NCBI GenBank assembly: GCA_016281435.1
Contig: JAEEIQ010000073.1
Location: 1 to 49,450, forward strand
Direction of reading: 5' to 3'
From: Bacteroidales bacterium
GTDB taxonomy: Bacteria > Bacteroidota > Bacteroidia > Bacteroidales > UBA932
Length of the DNA stretch: 49,450 bases
The translations under genes and the position numbers were made by a program. Shown in pieces: positions 16,580 through 25,366 of the stretch (positions are counted from its first letter, which is position 1; every line of letters starts with the position of its first letter). The notes beneath the pieces are model-generated. The model worked only from the letters and a program-made list of their open reading frames with translations, was not told the DNA's origin and searched no databases.

Positions 16580-17193
16580 ACCCGGAGCTCAGGGCATACG
16601 TCGAGGAAAGCATCATCCCCCTTTACGACCGGTTTGACAAAGGACACCGGCGGGACCACGCACGGAGCGTGATCTCGCAGGCTCTGGAGCTCGCCCGCCA
16701 CTACGATGTCGACGAGGACATGGTCTATGCGGCGGCAGCATGGCACGATACGGGCCTTCGCGACGGCCGTGAGACCCACCACATCGTCTCCGCGCAGATA
16801 ATACGGTCCGATCCTCGTCTTCCGGAATGGTTCTCGAAAGAAGAGATAGACACTATCGCTGACGCCGCCGAGGACCACAGGGCCTCTTCCGACCATGAGC
16901 CCAGGACCATTTACGGACGCATCATAGCCGAAGCGGACAGGCTCATCGATCCCGTCACGGTAGTCCGGCGCACGGTCCAATACAGTCTCAGCCACTATCC
17001 GGAACTGGACAAGGATGGGCACTGGCAGCGCTGCAGGAACCATCTGAAAGAAAAATACGGGGAGGGCGGATACCTTAAACTATGGATTCCGGAATCACCA
17101 AACGCCTTGAGACTCGGGCAACTCAGGGAAATCATAGCCGACACCGGCCGTCTCCGGGCCATGTTCGATATATTCTACGGAGAAGAAAAATAA
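16576..17193 (+). CDS. HD-domain phosphohydrolase
   Basis: 205 residues, cytoplasmic. The HD signature is complete: a first His in KGHRRDHARSV, the paired HD in AAWHDTGLRDG, and EDHRASS further along, followed by ADRLIDP with the closing metal-site Asp. The family hydrolyses nucleotides or phosphate esters; the substrate is unknown. It overlaps the FISUMP gene by four bases, and its stop codon lies inside the stem of a bidirectional terminator. Confidence 0.85.
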   Translation: MNPELRAYVEESIIPLYDRFDKGHRRDHARSVISQALELARHYDVDEDMVYAAAAWHDTGLRDGRETHHIVSAQIIRSDPRLPEWFSKEEIDTIADAAEDHRASSDHEPRTIYGRIIAEADRLIDPVTVVRRTVQYSLSHYPELDKDGHWQRCRNHLKEKYGEGGYLKLWIPESPNALRLGQLREIIADTGRLRAMFDIFYGEEK

Positions 17194-17223
17194 AGCGGCG
17201 CCCCGGAACCGGGACACCGCTTT
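17192..17223. terminator. Bidirectional terminator between HD gene and histone-like gene
   Basis: AAAGCGG (17192-17198) pairs with CCGCTTT (17217-17223), and inside it CCCG (17202-17205) pairs with CGGG (17210-17213). The stem's AAA/TTT ends give a short U-tract either way, suited to the convergent genes on both sides. It includes the HD gene stop codon. Confidence 0.7.
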
Positions 17224-17242
17224 CTCGTTGAGTGATACGCAA

Positions 17243-17398
17243 TTATTTCACGCTCTCTTTCCTATAGGTCTTGAAGAGTTTTTCCAGTGCGAGGCTGGCT
17301 TTGCGTACACGTGCCTTGGCAGCCTTGTTGGCAACCTTGTCGATGTCGGCGCAAATCGCTTCGATTTGGGCCTTGATGTCCTTAACGAGTCCTTCCAT
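17243..17398 (-). CDS. Histone H1/Hc1-like small basic protein
   Basis: 51 residues, starting MEGLVKDIKAQIEAIC and ending in a basic helix (KAAKARVRKASLALEKLFK). It matches the short Bacteroidota proteins of the Hc1-like family, recognised by an acidic-amphipathic first half and the NKAAKARVRKASLALEK block; they are thought to bind DNA or associate with the nucleoid. Its lysine/alanine richness and length of 50-60 residues fit. It has its own TATATTTG box 40 bases upstream and ends in the shared terminator, so it is a monocistronic unit. Confidence 0.8.
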   Translation of the reverse strand: MEGLVKDIKAQIEAICADIDKVANKAAKARVRKASLALEKLFKTYRKESVK

Positions 17399-17437
17399 TG
17401 TTAAATAATTAGTTGTTAGTTATTTTTGTAACGAAGG

Positions 17438-17464
17438 CAAATATAAGAGTTTTTTTTAACTTTG
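17438..17464. promoter_or_regulatory. Divergent promoters for the histone-like gene (-) and proC-proB (+)
   Basis: Minus-strand TATATTTG at 17445-17438 and plus-strand TAACTTTG at 17457-17464 are consensus -7 boxes 11 bases apart. The plus box is 23 bases before the proC-proB ATG at 17488. The surroundings (17400-17480) are strongly AT-rich compared with the rest of the window. Confidence 0.55.
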
Positions 17465-17487
17465 TATCGGTTAGTTGGAAAAAAGAT

Positions 17488-19044
17488 ATGAAAATCGCAA
17501 TCTTAGGCGCCGGAAACATCGGCGGAGCCCTCGCTACGGGATTTTCCCGCTTCTCCGGACTTGATTCTTCAGACATAACGGTCACCGCCGGGCACATGGA
17601 AAAACTCGCCGGCTTCCTCGAAAAGGGGTTGTGTGCAACCTGTGACAACCTGCAGGCGGCCGACGGGGCGGACTATGTCTTCATCGCCCTGAAACGAAGC
17701 GTCATTCCCCAGGTGGCAGCGCAGATCATGCCAGCCCTCGGCCCCGGCCGTCCGCACATCGTATGCATGGCTCCCGGAGTGGCCCCGGAATCGCTTCTGG
17801 AATGGTTCGGAAAGGACAAGACCATAAGTTACGCCATCCCAAACACCGCCGCAGCGGTCGGCGAGAGCATGACTTATATATGCCCCGTGACCGCGACAGG
17901 CGGCCAGGCGGCCGATCTGGCCTCCCTTCTCGGCAAGGTGGGAAGGACCGTCGTCACGGACCACGCCGGAATGATGGCGGGGACGGCCGCGGCATCCTGC
18001 GGGATTGCATATGCCCTGCGCTACATCTCGGCATCCGAAGAAGGCGCCAGGGCGATAGGAATGGATGCGGACGAGGCCCGCGGGACAGTCGTGCAGACTG
18101 TCAAGGGCGCCGCGACGCTGCTGGAGAACGGCAGCCCGGGCGCGGAATACGAGATAGACAAGGTCACGACACCCGGAGGAATGACCCTCAGGGGCCTCGG
18201 AGCCATGGAAGGAGCCGGCTTCTCCGGCGCGGTGGTCAGGGGACTGCAGGCGGCATCGGCCCCAGGGAAAAGACTTGTCGTGAAGGTGGGCAGCAACGTC
18301 CTGACCCGCGAAGACGGTTCCCTGGATACGACGCGGGTGTCGTCCCTCGTGGACCAGCTGGCCTGGGCCAGGAGGTCCGGATGGCAGGTTGTCCTCGTCA
18401 CCAGCGGCGCAGTCGCCTGCGGCCGGGCCCTCATAAGCGGGAACCGCAAGCTCGACGAGGTGCAGCAGCGCCAGTTGTACTCGGCCATAGGCCAGGTGCG
18501 CCTGATGGACCTTTATTATAAATTGTTCAGCGATTACGGGATCCTGGTCGGCCAGGTCCTGACGCAGAAGGAGAATTTCACCGGAAGCCGGGAATACGAA
18601 AACCAGCGCGGGTGCATGGAAGTCATGCTCTCAAGCGGCGTGATCCCGATAGTCAACGAAAACGACACCGTCAGCATCGAGGAGCTCATGTTCACCGACA
18701 ACGACGAGCTCTCCGGGCTCGTGGCCGGGATGGTCCGGGCGGAGACCCTGATCATACTCAGCAACGTGGACGGGCTCTGGTCAGCCACCCCCGGGACGCC
18801 CGGCGCCACCGTGATACGCCGCGTCCTTCCCGGCGAGGATCCTTCCGGATTCATTCTCGAGGGCCGGAGCAGCGCAGGGCGGGGCGGCATGGCCTCGAAA
18901 TGCGCCACCGCGGTCCGCACGGCGGAAAAGGGAATACGCGTCCTGCTCGCGAACGGAGAAACGGACGGCATAATCCGCAGGCTCCTGACAGACCCCGACA
19001 ACACGGTCCACACTGAATTCGTGCCTTCCGCAAAAAACGACTGA
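17488..19044 (+). CDS. proC-proB: Bifunctional pyrroline-5-carboxylate reductase / glutamate 5-kinase fusion
   Basis: One continuous 518-residue frame joining the last and first enzymes of proline synthesis. Residues 1-257 are ProC: a Rossmann start KIAILGAGNIGGALATGF, PNTAAAVGESMT near 118-129, and the C-terminal TTPGGMTLRGLGAMEGAGF. Residues 261-518 are ProB without a PUA domain: KVGSNVLTRE (266-275), VTSGAVACGR (304-313), NENDTVS (390-396), FTDNDELSGL (402-411) and GRGGMASK (464-471). The linker is only a few residues. No stop, frameshift or obvious missing catalytic residue. proA follows after one base, so all three enzymes sit in two genes. An upstream in-frame Met overlaps the promoter and is rejected. 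Confidence 0.92.
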   Translation: MKIAILGAGNIGGALATGFSRFSGLDSSDITVTAGHMEKLAGFLEKGLCATCDNLQAADGADYVFIALKRSVIPQVAAQIMPALGPGRPHIVCMAPGVAPESLLEWFGKDKTISYAIPNTAAAVGESMTYICPVTATGGQAADLASLLGKVGRTVVTDHAGMMAGTAAASCGIAYALRYISASEEGARAIGMDADEARGTVVQTVKGAATLLENGSPGAEYEIDKVTTPGGMTLRGLGAMEGAGFSGAVVRGLQAASAPGKRLVVKVGSNVLTREDGSLDTTRVSSLVDQLAWARRSGWQVVLVTSGAVACGRALISGNRKLDEVQQRQLYSAIGQVRLMDLYYKLFSDYGILVGQVLTQKENFTGSREYENQRGCMEVMLSSGVIPIVNENDTVSIEELMFTDNDELSGLVAGMVRAETLIILSNVDGLWSATPGTPGATVIRRVLPGEDPSGFILEGRSSAGRGGMASKCATAVRTAEKGIRVLLANGETDGIIRRLLTDPDNTVHTEFVPSAKND

Positions 19045-19045
19045 C

Positions 19046-20290
19046 ATGATGATTTCGGAATTGATTGAAAGGGCTGCCGCAGCCCGCACTTCGATGCTGC
19101 GCCTGGACGACGGGCAGAGGAAGGCGCTTCTTCTGGAACTCGCTGAGGAAATCCCGGGAGCCGCCGGCCCCATCCTGGAAGCCAACAGGCAGGATCTTTC
19201 CAGGATGTCTCCGGACAATCCGCTCTACGACAGGCTGCTGCTGGACGGAAAGAGGCTGGAGGCCATCGCCGCGGACATGAGGAAGGTGGCGGAACTGCCC
19301 TCCCCCGCCGGCCTTACCCTGGAAGAACGGACCCTTCCCAACGGCCTTCGCCTCAGGAAGGTAAGCGTACCGTACGGAGTCGTGGGCGTGATCTATGAGG
19401 CGCGGCCCAACGTCACATTCGACGTTTTTTCCCTCTGCTTCAAAAGCGGGAACGTCGCGCTGCTTAAAGGCGGGTCCGACGCGGACTGCACGAACAGGGC
19501 CGCGGTGGAGCTTATACACACCGTGCTGAAGCGGCGGGATTGCCCCGAGGAAGCGGTCACCCTGCTGCCCTCCACGCACGAAGCGACGGCTCAGTTGCTC
19601 GGCGCGGTGGGGAAAGTCGACCTGGTCATCCCCCGCGGCGGCCGCAGGCTGATTGATTTCGTGCGGGACAACGCAAAAGTCCCCTGCATCGAGACGGGCG
19701 CCGGAGTCGTCAACACCTTTTTCGACGCCTCAGGCGACCTCGAAAAGGGCCGCCGCATCATCGCAAACGCGAAAATGCGCCGCGTCAGCGTGTGCAATGC
19801 CCTCGACTGCCTGATTGTGCATTCTTCCCGCCTTGCGGACCTGCCGTCCCTGCTGGCCCCGATGTCGGAGAAAGTTACCGTCTATGCGGATGAACGGGCT
19901 TATGGAGCGCTCCTGGGTTCGTATCCTGAAGAAAGGCTGCAGCCCGCCGGGCCGGACTCCTTCGGCACGGAATTCATGGACTGGAAGATGGCCGTCAAGA
20001 CGGTTGATGGCCTGGACGGGGCGCTGGGGCACATCGCACGCTTCGGTTCCGGCCACAGCGAGGCCATCGTGACTGAAGACCCGGCGGCGGCAAACCGTTT
20101 CCAGACCGAGGTGGACGCCGCATGCGTCTATGTCAACGCCCCCACGAGCTTCACGGACGGGGCCCAGTTCGGGCTCGGCGCGGAAATAGGCATCAGCACG
20201 CAGAAACTCGGCGCCCGCGGCCCCATGGGTCTTCGCGAGCTTACGGGCTACAAGTGGCTCATAGACGGTGACGGACAAGTCAGGGAGTAA
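19046..20290 (+). CDS. proA: Gamma-glutamyl phosphate reductase
   Basis: Reduces gamma-glutamyl phosphate to glutamate-5-semialdehyde with NADPH, the middle step of proline synthesis. 414 residues, full length. Signatures include VPYGVVGVIYEARPNVTFD, the LLKGGSDA cofactor loop, VDLVIPRGGRRLIDFV, and the nucleophile Cys in RRVSVCNALDC. The C-terminal NAPTSFTDGAQFGLGAEIGI and ARGPMGLRELTGYKW are canonical. It begins one base after the proC-proB stop, with ATG-ATG as possible starts. The product is passed to the kinase-reductase fusion, so close coupling is plausible. Confidence 0.96.
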   Translation: MMISELIERAAAARTSMLRLDDGQRKALLLELAEEIPGAAGPILEANRQDLSRMSPDNPLYDRLLLDGKRLEAIAADMRKVAELPSPAGLTLEERTLPNGLRLRKVSVPYGVVGVIYEARPNVTFDVFSLCFKSGNVALLKGGSDADCTNRAAVELIHTVLKRRDCPEEAVTLLPSTHEATAQLLGAVGKVDLVIPRGGRRLIDFVRDNAKVPCIETGAGVVNTFFDASGDLEKGRRIIANAKMRRVSVCNALDCLIVHSSRLADLPSLLAPMSEKVTVYADERAYGALLGSYPEERLQPAGPDSFGTEFMDWKMAVKTVDGLDGALGHIARFGSGHSEAIVTEDPAAANRFQTEVDAACVYVNAPTSFTDGAQFGLGAEIGISTQKLGARGPMGLRELTGYKWLIDGDGQVRE

Positions 20291-20314
20291 GTATGCAAAT
20301 ATTTATTTGCTTAC
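20287..20314 (+). repeat. AT-rich palindrome at the end of proA
   Basis: GCAAATA (20295-20301) and TATTTGC (20304-20310) form a perfect inverted repeat separated by two T, with an outer GTAA/TTAC pair taking in the proA stop codon. It may terminate or stabilise the proline transcript, or be a protein-binding site ahead of the SusC operon. Confidence 0.45.
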
Positions 20315-20544
20315 GATTCGAAAGTAAAAAGTTCGATTTGGTTTATAATTCATAGCATGCCGGACTGATATCCGCGTGTGTTTTCATGAAAAAAGCCCTA
20401 TATAGCTAATTCAAAGCATCTTTTGAGTTAATAAATAATTTGCATAATGAATTTTTTATTACGATATTCGCAGGTCGTAGTGGAATGAATTGACCTATCA
20501 TCAGTCTTTATGTACACTATATTATATTATTAATTGTTCAGCTT
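20315..20544 (+). promoter_or_regulatory. AT-rich leader/promoter region of the SusCD operon
   Basis: About 230 non-coding bases, far more AT-rich than the flanking genes. It contains many TTTG/TAnn fragments; TTTTGAG at 20421-20427 and an imperfect -7-like TAATTTGC at 20436-20443 are the best promoter candidates but their spacing is poor. No open reading frame or clear stem-loop. It probably carries the promoter and 5' untranslated region of susC, which starts at the ATG 20545. Confidence 0.45.
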
Positions 20545-23500
20545 ATGAAAAAATTTAAGCTTTTGATCGCATTCGCGGCGGCGTTGCTCGTCCCGGCTCT
20601 GGCTTTCGCACAGACCCAGATTTCGGGTACGGTGACGTCATCGGAAGACGGCCAGCCCGTCATCGGAGCAACGGTCTACGTGGAAGGGACCATGCTCGGA
20701 ACCGTTACGGATGCGAAAGGTGCCTTCACACTCAGAGGCATCCCCGCTTCCGCGAAAGAAAACCAGATCGTAGTGTCCTGCATTGGATACGAGATCGTGC
20801 GCGTGGCTCCTTCTGCCAGGCTCAACGTCACCCTCGCCCCGGACAAGATGCTCCTCGACGAGGTCGTCGTCACGGCCCTTGGTATCACCAAGACGCAGAA
20901 GACCCTCGGCTACTCCGCCACGACCGTGAAGGGTGACGAAATCGCCGCCGCCCGTTCCACCAATGCAATCAATACGCTGGCAGGTAAGGTCGCCGGTATG
21001 CAGGTCTCCGGATCCGCAACGACCGCCGGCGGAGCCCAGTCCGTCATCATCCGTGGCGTCAGCTCCATCGGCAACTCCAACCAGCCTCTGTACGTCGTCG
21101 ACGGCATGCCCCTGCAGAGCAGCACCTTCTACAACACCGCTGAAGGTTACGGCAACCTGTCCTCGGGTATCGGTTCGATCAACAACGACGACATCGAGAG
21201 CGTGACCGTCCTTAAAGGCGCCGCCGCTACGGCCCTTTACGGATCCCGCGCTTCCGGCGGTGTCATCATCATCAACACGAAGAGCGGCAAGGACAAGGGC
21301 CGTACCGACGTCACCGTCAACGCCGGCGTCCAGTTCGCCTCGGTTTCCTATCTGCCTGAGTTCCAGAACAAGTTCGCCACCGGTTGGGACGGAAACCTCA
21401 CCCTCGACGAGAACGGTTCATGGGGCCCTATTGCGAATGACCAGTTCCGCGTATACGGACCTGTCGTAGACCACTCGCAGCTTGCCAAGAACTACTCCAT
21501 CATCCCCAACAACATCCGCAATTTCTACGAGACCGGCGTCCAGTACAACACCGGAGTCTCCATCAGCGGAAGCACGGACAAGACCAGCTACTACCTGTCA
21601 TACTCCAAGCTTGCCGACGACGGCATCCTGCCCCGCGACAAGGACACCTATGACAAGAACACCCTTGCCTTCCACGGAAGCCACAAGGTCAACAGCTGGC
21701 TGAGCGTGGAGTCCACCTTCAACTACAGCAACCAGGTCACCAACCAGGTCAGCCAGGGATCCGGGCAGCAGTCCCTCCTCGAAGGCATGTACCAGGCCGG
21801 ACGCGACATCTCCTTCATCGACGCCCAGGACCTCAGCAGCATCTTCAACCGTCCTGAAGGATGGTACACCCCTTACGGCATCACCAACCCGTACTGGATC
21901 ATCGACAACTCCTACAACCGCGTCGACGTCGACAAGATGTTCGGTAAGGTCCAGGTCGACCTCCAGCCCCTCAGGCAGCTGACCCTGAGCTATCGTTACG
22001 GTTTCGACCGCACGAACTACGATAGCAAGCTCACGATGTACCAGATCGCAATGGACGAGAGCTACGCCAACGCCAGCTCCACCAACCAGGAAGGTTACGT
22101 CAACGCCGGATACGGCCGTTCATTCGAGTACAACCATGACATCCTCGCCAACTGGAAGGACGCCTACCTCGGCGGCCGTCTGGATGTCAACGCCACCCTC
22201 GGATGGAATGCCAACCAGAGGGGTTCCACCTCGATGGGCGCAAAGGTCACCGGCCTGACCTTCGACACCGGATTCTGGGATCTGAGCAACACCTCGAGCC
22301 TTCCTACCGCTTCCGAGACCCAGAGCCTCCGCCGCAGCGTGTCCGTCTTCGCGGACGTGACCGTCGGCTGGGACGACCAGGTCTACCTCGACGTGACCGC
22401 ACGCCGCGACTGGTCCTCCACCCTTCCCAAGGGCAACAACAGCTACTTCTATCCCGGTGTGACCGCCAGCTGGCTGGCCTCCAACACCTTCGACCTCAGC
22501 GGCACTCCCGTTTCCTTCGCGAAACTCCGCGCCGCATTCGGTAAGACCGGTAACGACCCCAGTGCATACCTGACCGAGGCCGTTTACACGAAGGGTTATG
22601 CCAACTCTTACATCGCCGACAAGGACCTTGCCTTCCCGTTCAACGGATATAACGGATACATGGCCACTGCTACCCTCGCTTCCGGTTCCCTGCAGCCTGA
22701 AATGACGACCGAGTTCGAAATCGGCGCCGACATCCGTCTCTGGGACGGCCGCATCGGCATCGACGCTGCCTACTACAACCGCGTTTCCGACCAGCAGATC
22801 TTCTCCCTGCCCGCCGATCCCGCCACCGGCTACACGACCATGGTCGTCAACTTCGGTAAGGTCGGCAACAAGGGTGTCGAACTACTGCTCAGCACAGTTC
22901 CCGTCAAGACCAAGGACTTCGAATGGGATTTGGATTTCAACTTCGCGAAGAACTACAACAAGGTCATCAGCCTGCCTGACGGCGTCGAGGGAAAGAGCCA
23001 GCTCGTCAAATACGACGACGTGATCACCTACGCCGAGGTCGGCAAGCCTATCGGAACGATCTGGACCAACATGCCCCAGTTCACCGAAGATGGAAAGCAG
23101 ATCTGCCGCACTGCCGACGGTCTGCCTGCCCTTGGAGATTACGAGTATACCGGATTCACCACCCAGAACGACTGGACCGGCGGTATCACCACTTCCCTGC
23201 GCTACAAGAACTGGTCGGCTTCCGCCACGATGGATATCCGCTGGGGCGGCAAGATGTATTCCCGTACCAAGACCCTGCTCTGGTTCACCGGCAACTCCAT
23301 CGAGAATACCTACAACGACCGTCGTGCCTTCGTGGTACCCAACTCCGTGCTGCCCATTACGGACACCGATGGAAATGTCATCGACTATGTCGAGAACACC
23401 ATCCCCATCACGCTGTACGAGTCCACGTACCAGTATTTCATGAACGGAAACAACTCCTACCCTCTGGAAGGAGGCCTGTGCAAGCTTGTTGACCGCTCCT

Positions 23501-23742
23501 ACGCAAAGCTCCGCACCCTCACCATCTCCTACGATGTGCCCAGGAAGTACACCGAGAAGATCCGCCTGAAGGATGTGAAACTCTCCGCCGTCGGCAACAA
23601 CCTCTTCATGTGGACTCCGTCCAGCAACTGCTACATCGATCCCGACCAGGGATATACCACTGACATCCGCGGTATGTTCGGTGAAATCAACTGTACGGTT
23701 CCTACCCGCTACTTCGGTTTCAATGTCCAGGTCAAGTTCTAA
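20545..23742 (+). CDS. SusC/RagA-type TonB-dependent outer membrane transporter
   Basis: 1065 residues. Signal peptide MKKFKLLIAFAAALLVPALA, then a carboxypeptidase-regulatory-like domain (about 24-105, starting ISGTVTSSEDGQPVIGATVY), the TonB box region DEVVVTALG, the plug (SVIIRGVSSIGNSNQPLYVVDG near 165-190, and GAAATALYGSRASGGVIII) and a 22-strand barrel ending in the aromatic YFGFNVQVKF. SusC channels take up ligand captured by a lid-like SusD. The gene order SusC, SusD, beta-rich lipoprotein, lipid-binding-hydrolase-like lipoprotein matches what I remember of the B. thetaiotaomicron BT2261-BT2264 set, crystallised with peptides. This predicts an oligopeptide substrate, by analogy only; no glycoside hydrolase lies in the operon. 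Confidence 0.95.
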   Translation: MKKFKLLIAFAAALLVPALAFAQTQISGTVTSSEDGQPVIGATVYVEGTMLGTVTDAKGAFTLRGIPASAKENQIVVSCIGYEIVRVAPSARLNVTLAPDKMLLDEVVVTALGITKTQKTLGYSATTVKGDEIAAARSTNAINTLAGKVAGMQVSGSATTAGGAQSVIIRGVSSIGNSNQPLYVVDGMPLQSSTFYNTAEGYGNLSSGIGSINNDDIESVTVLKGAAATALYGSRASGGVIIINTKSGKDKGRTDVTVNAGVQFASVSYLPEFQNKFATGWDGNLTLDENGSWGPIANDQFRVYGPVVDHSQLAKNYSIIPNNIRNFYETGVQYNTGVSISGSTDKTSYYLSYSKLADDGILPRDKDTYDKNTLAFHGSHKVNSWLSVESTFNYSNQVTNQVSQGSGQQSLLEGMYQAGRDISFIDAQDLSSIFNRPEGWYTPYGITNPYWIIDNSYNRVDVDKMFGKVQVDLQPLRQLTLSYRYGFDRTNYDSKLTMYQIAMDESYANASSTNQEGYVNAGYGRSFEYNHDILANWKDAYLGGRLDVNATLGWNANQRGSTSMGAKVTGLTFDTGFWDLSNTSSLPTASETQSLRRSVSVFADVTVGWDDQVYLDVTARRDWSSTLPKGNNSYFYPGVTASWLASNTFDLSGTPVSFAKLRAAFGKTGNDPSAYLTEAVYTKGYANSYIADKDLAFPFNGYNGYMATATLASGSLQPEMTTEFEIGADIRLWDGRIGIDAAYYNRVSDQQIFSLPADPATGYTTMVVNFGKVGNKGVELLLSTVPVKTKDFEWDLDFNFAKNYNKVISLPDGVEGKSQLVKYDDVITYAEVGKPIGTIWTNMPQFTEDGKQICRTADGLPALGDYEYTGFTTQNDWTGGITTSLRYKNWSASATMDIRWGGKMYSRTKTLLWFTGNSIENTYNDRRAFVVPNSVLPITDTDGNVIDYVENTIPITLYESTYQYFMNGNNSYPLEGGLCKLVDRSYAKLRTLTISYDVPRKYTEKIRLKDVKLSAVGNNLFMWTPSSNCYIDPDQGYTTDIRGMFGEINCTVPTRYFGFNVQVKF

Positions 23743-23754
23743 AGAATCCGCATT

Positions 23755-25344
23755 ATGAAAAAATTAGTATATATCCTTTCGATTGCCCTGGCACTCTCCG
23801 TGAGCTCCTGCGGCAAATGGCTGGACGTCAACTCGGATCCCAACGCCGTAACGGACGTTGAGAACGGATTGATCTTCCCGTCGATGGAGATGAACCTGCT
23901 GAACATTTACGGCTTCTACGGCCATATCATGGGTTCGTACTTCTCCGAGCACTACGCCATCAAACCCGGCGGACCCCAGTATCTCGGACTTGCCCACTGG
24001 GACACCTCCGACGCTACTCCCCTTGCGGCCAACTGGACGAACTACTTCTACCAGGACGCCATCACGAAGGTCTGCAACAACGCCAAGACCATCCTCGCCC
24101 GTGCAGAAGCTTCCGAAAGCTGGGGTGAATACCTTGCGGCGACCGTCATGCGCGTCTTCGCATACCAGCTCCTCGTGGACGGTATCGGTGAAGTGCCTTT
24201 CAGCGAGGCTCTCAACACCTCGAACCTGAATCCCAAGTATGACGACGGCAAGGACATCTACGCCGCCCTCATCAAGGAGCTTGACGATGCCCTCGGCAAA
24301 GTCTCCGCTTCCGACAAGGTTTGCGACAACATGCTCTTCAAGAGCAACACCGATGCCGACAACTGGATCAAGTTCGCCAACGCCCTCAAGCTTCGCCTTC
24401 TCATGCGCGAGCGCAGCAAAGTTGACGTTAAGGCCCAGCTCGATGCCCTCGTGGCCGGGAACAACTTCCCCACTTCCGATCTCGTCTATGCTGGATGCTG
24501 GACCAACCAGGCCGGACTGGACAACCCCGTCTTCTCCGAAGTGATCCGCAAGAGGGGCAACCTCGGAACCGGACGTACGATCGAGATTTGCGCCCACATG
24601 GCCATCGCAGCCGCGATGAACGAGGTTGACGATCCCCGTCTCCCCGCCAAGTTCATCCGCTCCGCAGGACACGGCAACACCTGGGAAGGCGACTTCATCG
24701 ACGAACAGCAGTCCAAGGAAATCTCGGCCAAACTTGTGGACGAGGACACCTACGCCGAGCTGAACCTCAAGTACGACACTCCTGTCTATCTTCTCACAGT
24801 AGCCGAGACCCAGTTCTTCCTGGCCGAGTACTACGCCAAGGTCAGCCCTGACGCCGCCAAGGCCAAGGCTGCCTACGAAGCTGCCATCGACGCTTCCTTC
24901 GCCACCCACAAAGTCAGCGGAGCCAGCGCGATCTACGGTGCCGGCAAGAAGTATGCATGGAATGCCGCGAAGGCTGAAGAACTGATCGGCATCCAGAAAT
25001 GGATCCACTTCGCATGCATCAACGGATTCGAGAGCTGGTGCGAGATGCGCCGTCTCGGATATCCCGAGTTCAACGCGAAGACCGGAAAGGAAATCTACGA
25101 CAAGTGGAAAGAACTTGCCACCGCGAATGTTGCGGCAAGCAAGCCGGATCCTACTCCTACAGCGGGTGATCTCGTAGCCGCCGGTGTTTACACCATCGGC
25201 AAGATCATCACCCCGGTCAATGTCGAAGGTGTCGGCAACAACACCCTCCTTGCCCGCCTGCCCTATCCTCACTATTCCACCGACAGGAACAATAACGCTC
25301 CTGCTTCGAAGAAGCCTACGGACAAGGTTTTCTGGGCGAAATAA
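23755..25344 (+). CDS. SusD/RagB-like nutrient-binding lipoprotein (SusD-like_2 type)
   Basis: 529 residues, starting 12 bases after susC. Lipoprotein signal MKKLVYILSIALALSVSSC, then GKWLDVNSDPNAVTD, the usual SusD beginning. Tetratricopeptide-like helices follow (for example ATVMRVFAYQLLVDGIGEVPF and WIKFANALKLRLLMRE) and the C-terminal part contains ETQFFLAEYYAK and the QKWIHFACINGFESWCEMRR helix. These features fit the SusD-like_2 family rather than classic starch-binding SusD. It closes the SusC barrel from outside and binds the ligand; a peptide ligand is suggested by operon organisation. Confidence 0.93.
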   Translation: MKKLVYILSIALALSVSSCGKWLDVNSDPNAVTDVENGLIFPSMEMNLLNIYGFYGHIMGSYFSEHYAIKPGGPQYLGLAHWDTSDATPLAANWTNYFYQDAITKVCNNAKTILARAEASESWGEYLAATVMRVFAYQLLVDGIGEVPFSEALNTSNLNPKYDDGKDIYAALIKELDDALGKVSASDKVCDNMLFKSNTDADNWIKFANALKLRLLMRERSKVDVKAQLDALVAGNNFPTSDLVYAGCWTNQAGLDNPVFSEVIRKRGNLGTGRTIEICAHMAIAAAMNEVDDPRLPAKFIRSAGHGNTWEGDFIDEQQSKEISAKLVDEDTYAELNLKYDTPVYLLTVAETQFFLAEYYAKVSPDAAKAKAAYEAAIDASFATHKVSGASAIYGAGKKYAWNAAKAEELIGIQKWIHFACINGFESWCEMRRLGYPEFNAKTGKEIYDKWKELATANVAASKPDPTPTAGDLVAAGVYTIGKIITPVNVEGVGNNTLLARLPYPHYSTDRNNNAPASKKPTDKVFWAK

Positions 25345-25366
25345 AGACCTCTAACACAAGATCGAT

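Noticed and set aside
17488..19044. ProC-ProB as two genes joined by a sequencing frameshift
   Set aside because: The frame is open with correct motifs in both halves and a sensible junction; a frameshift would have to both remove a stop and preserve frame. It remains worth re-sequencing.
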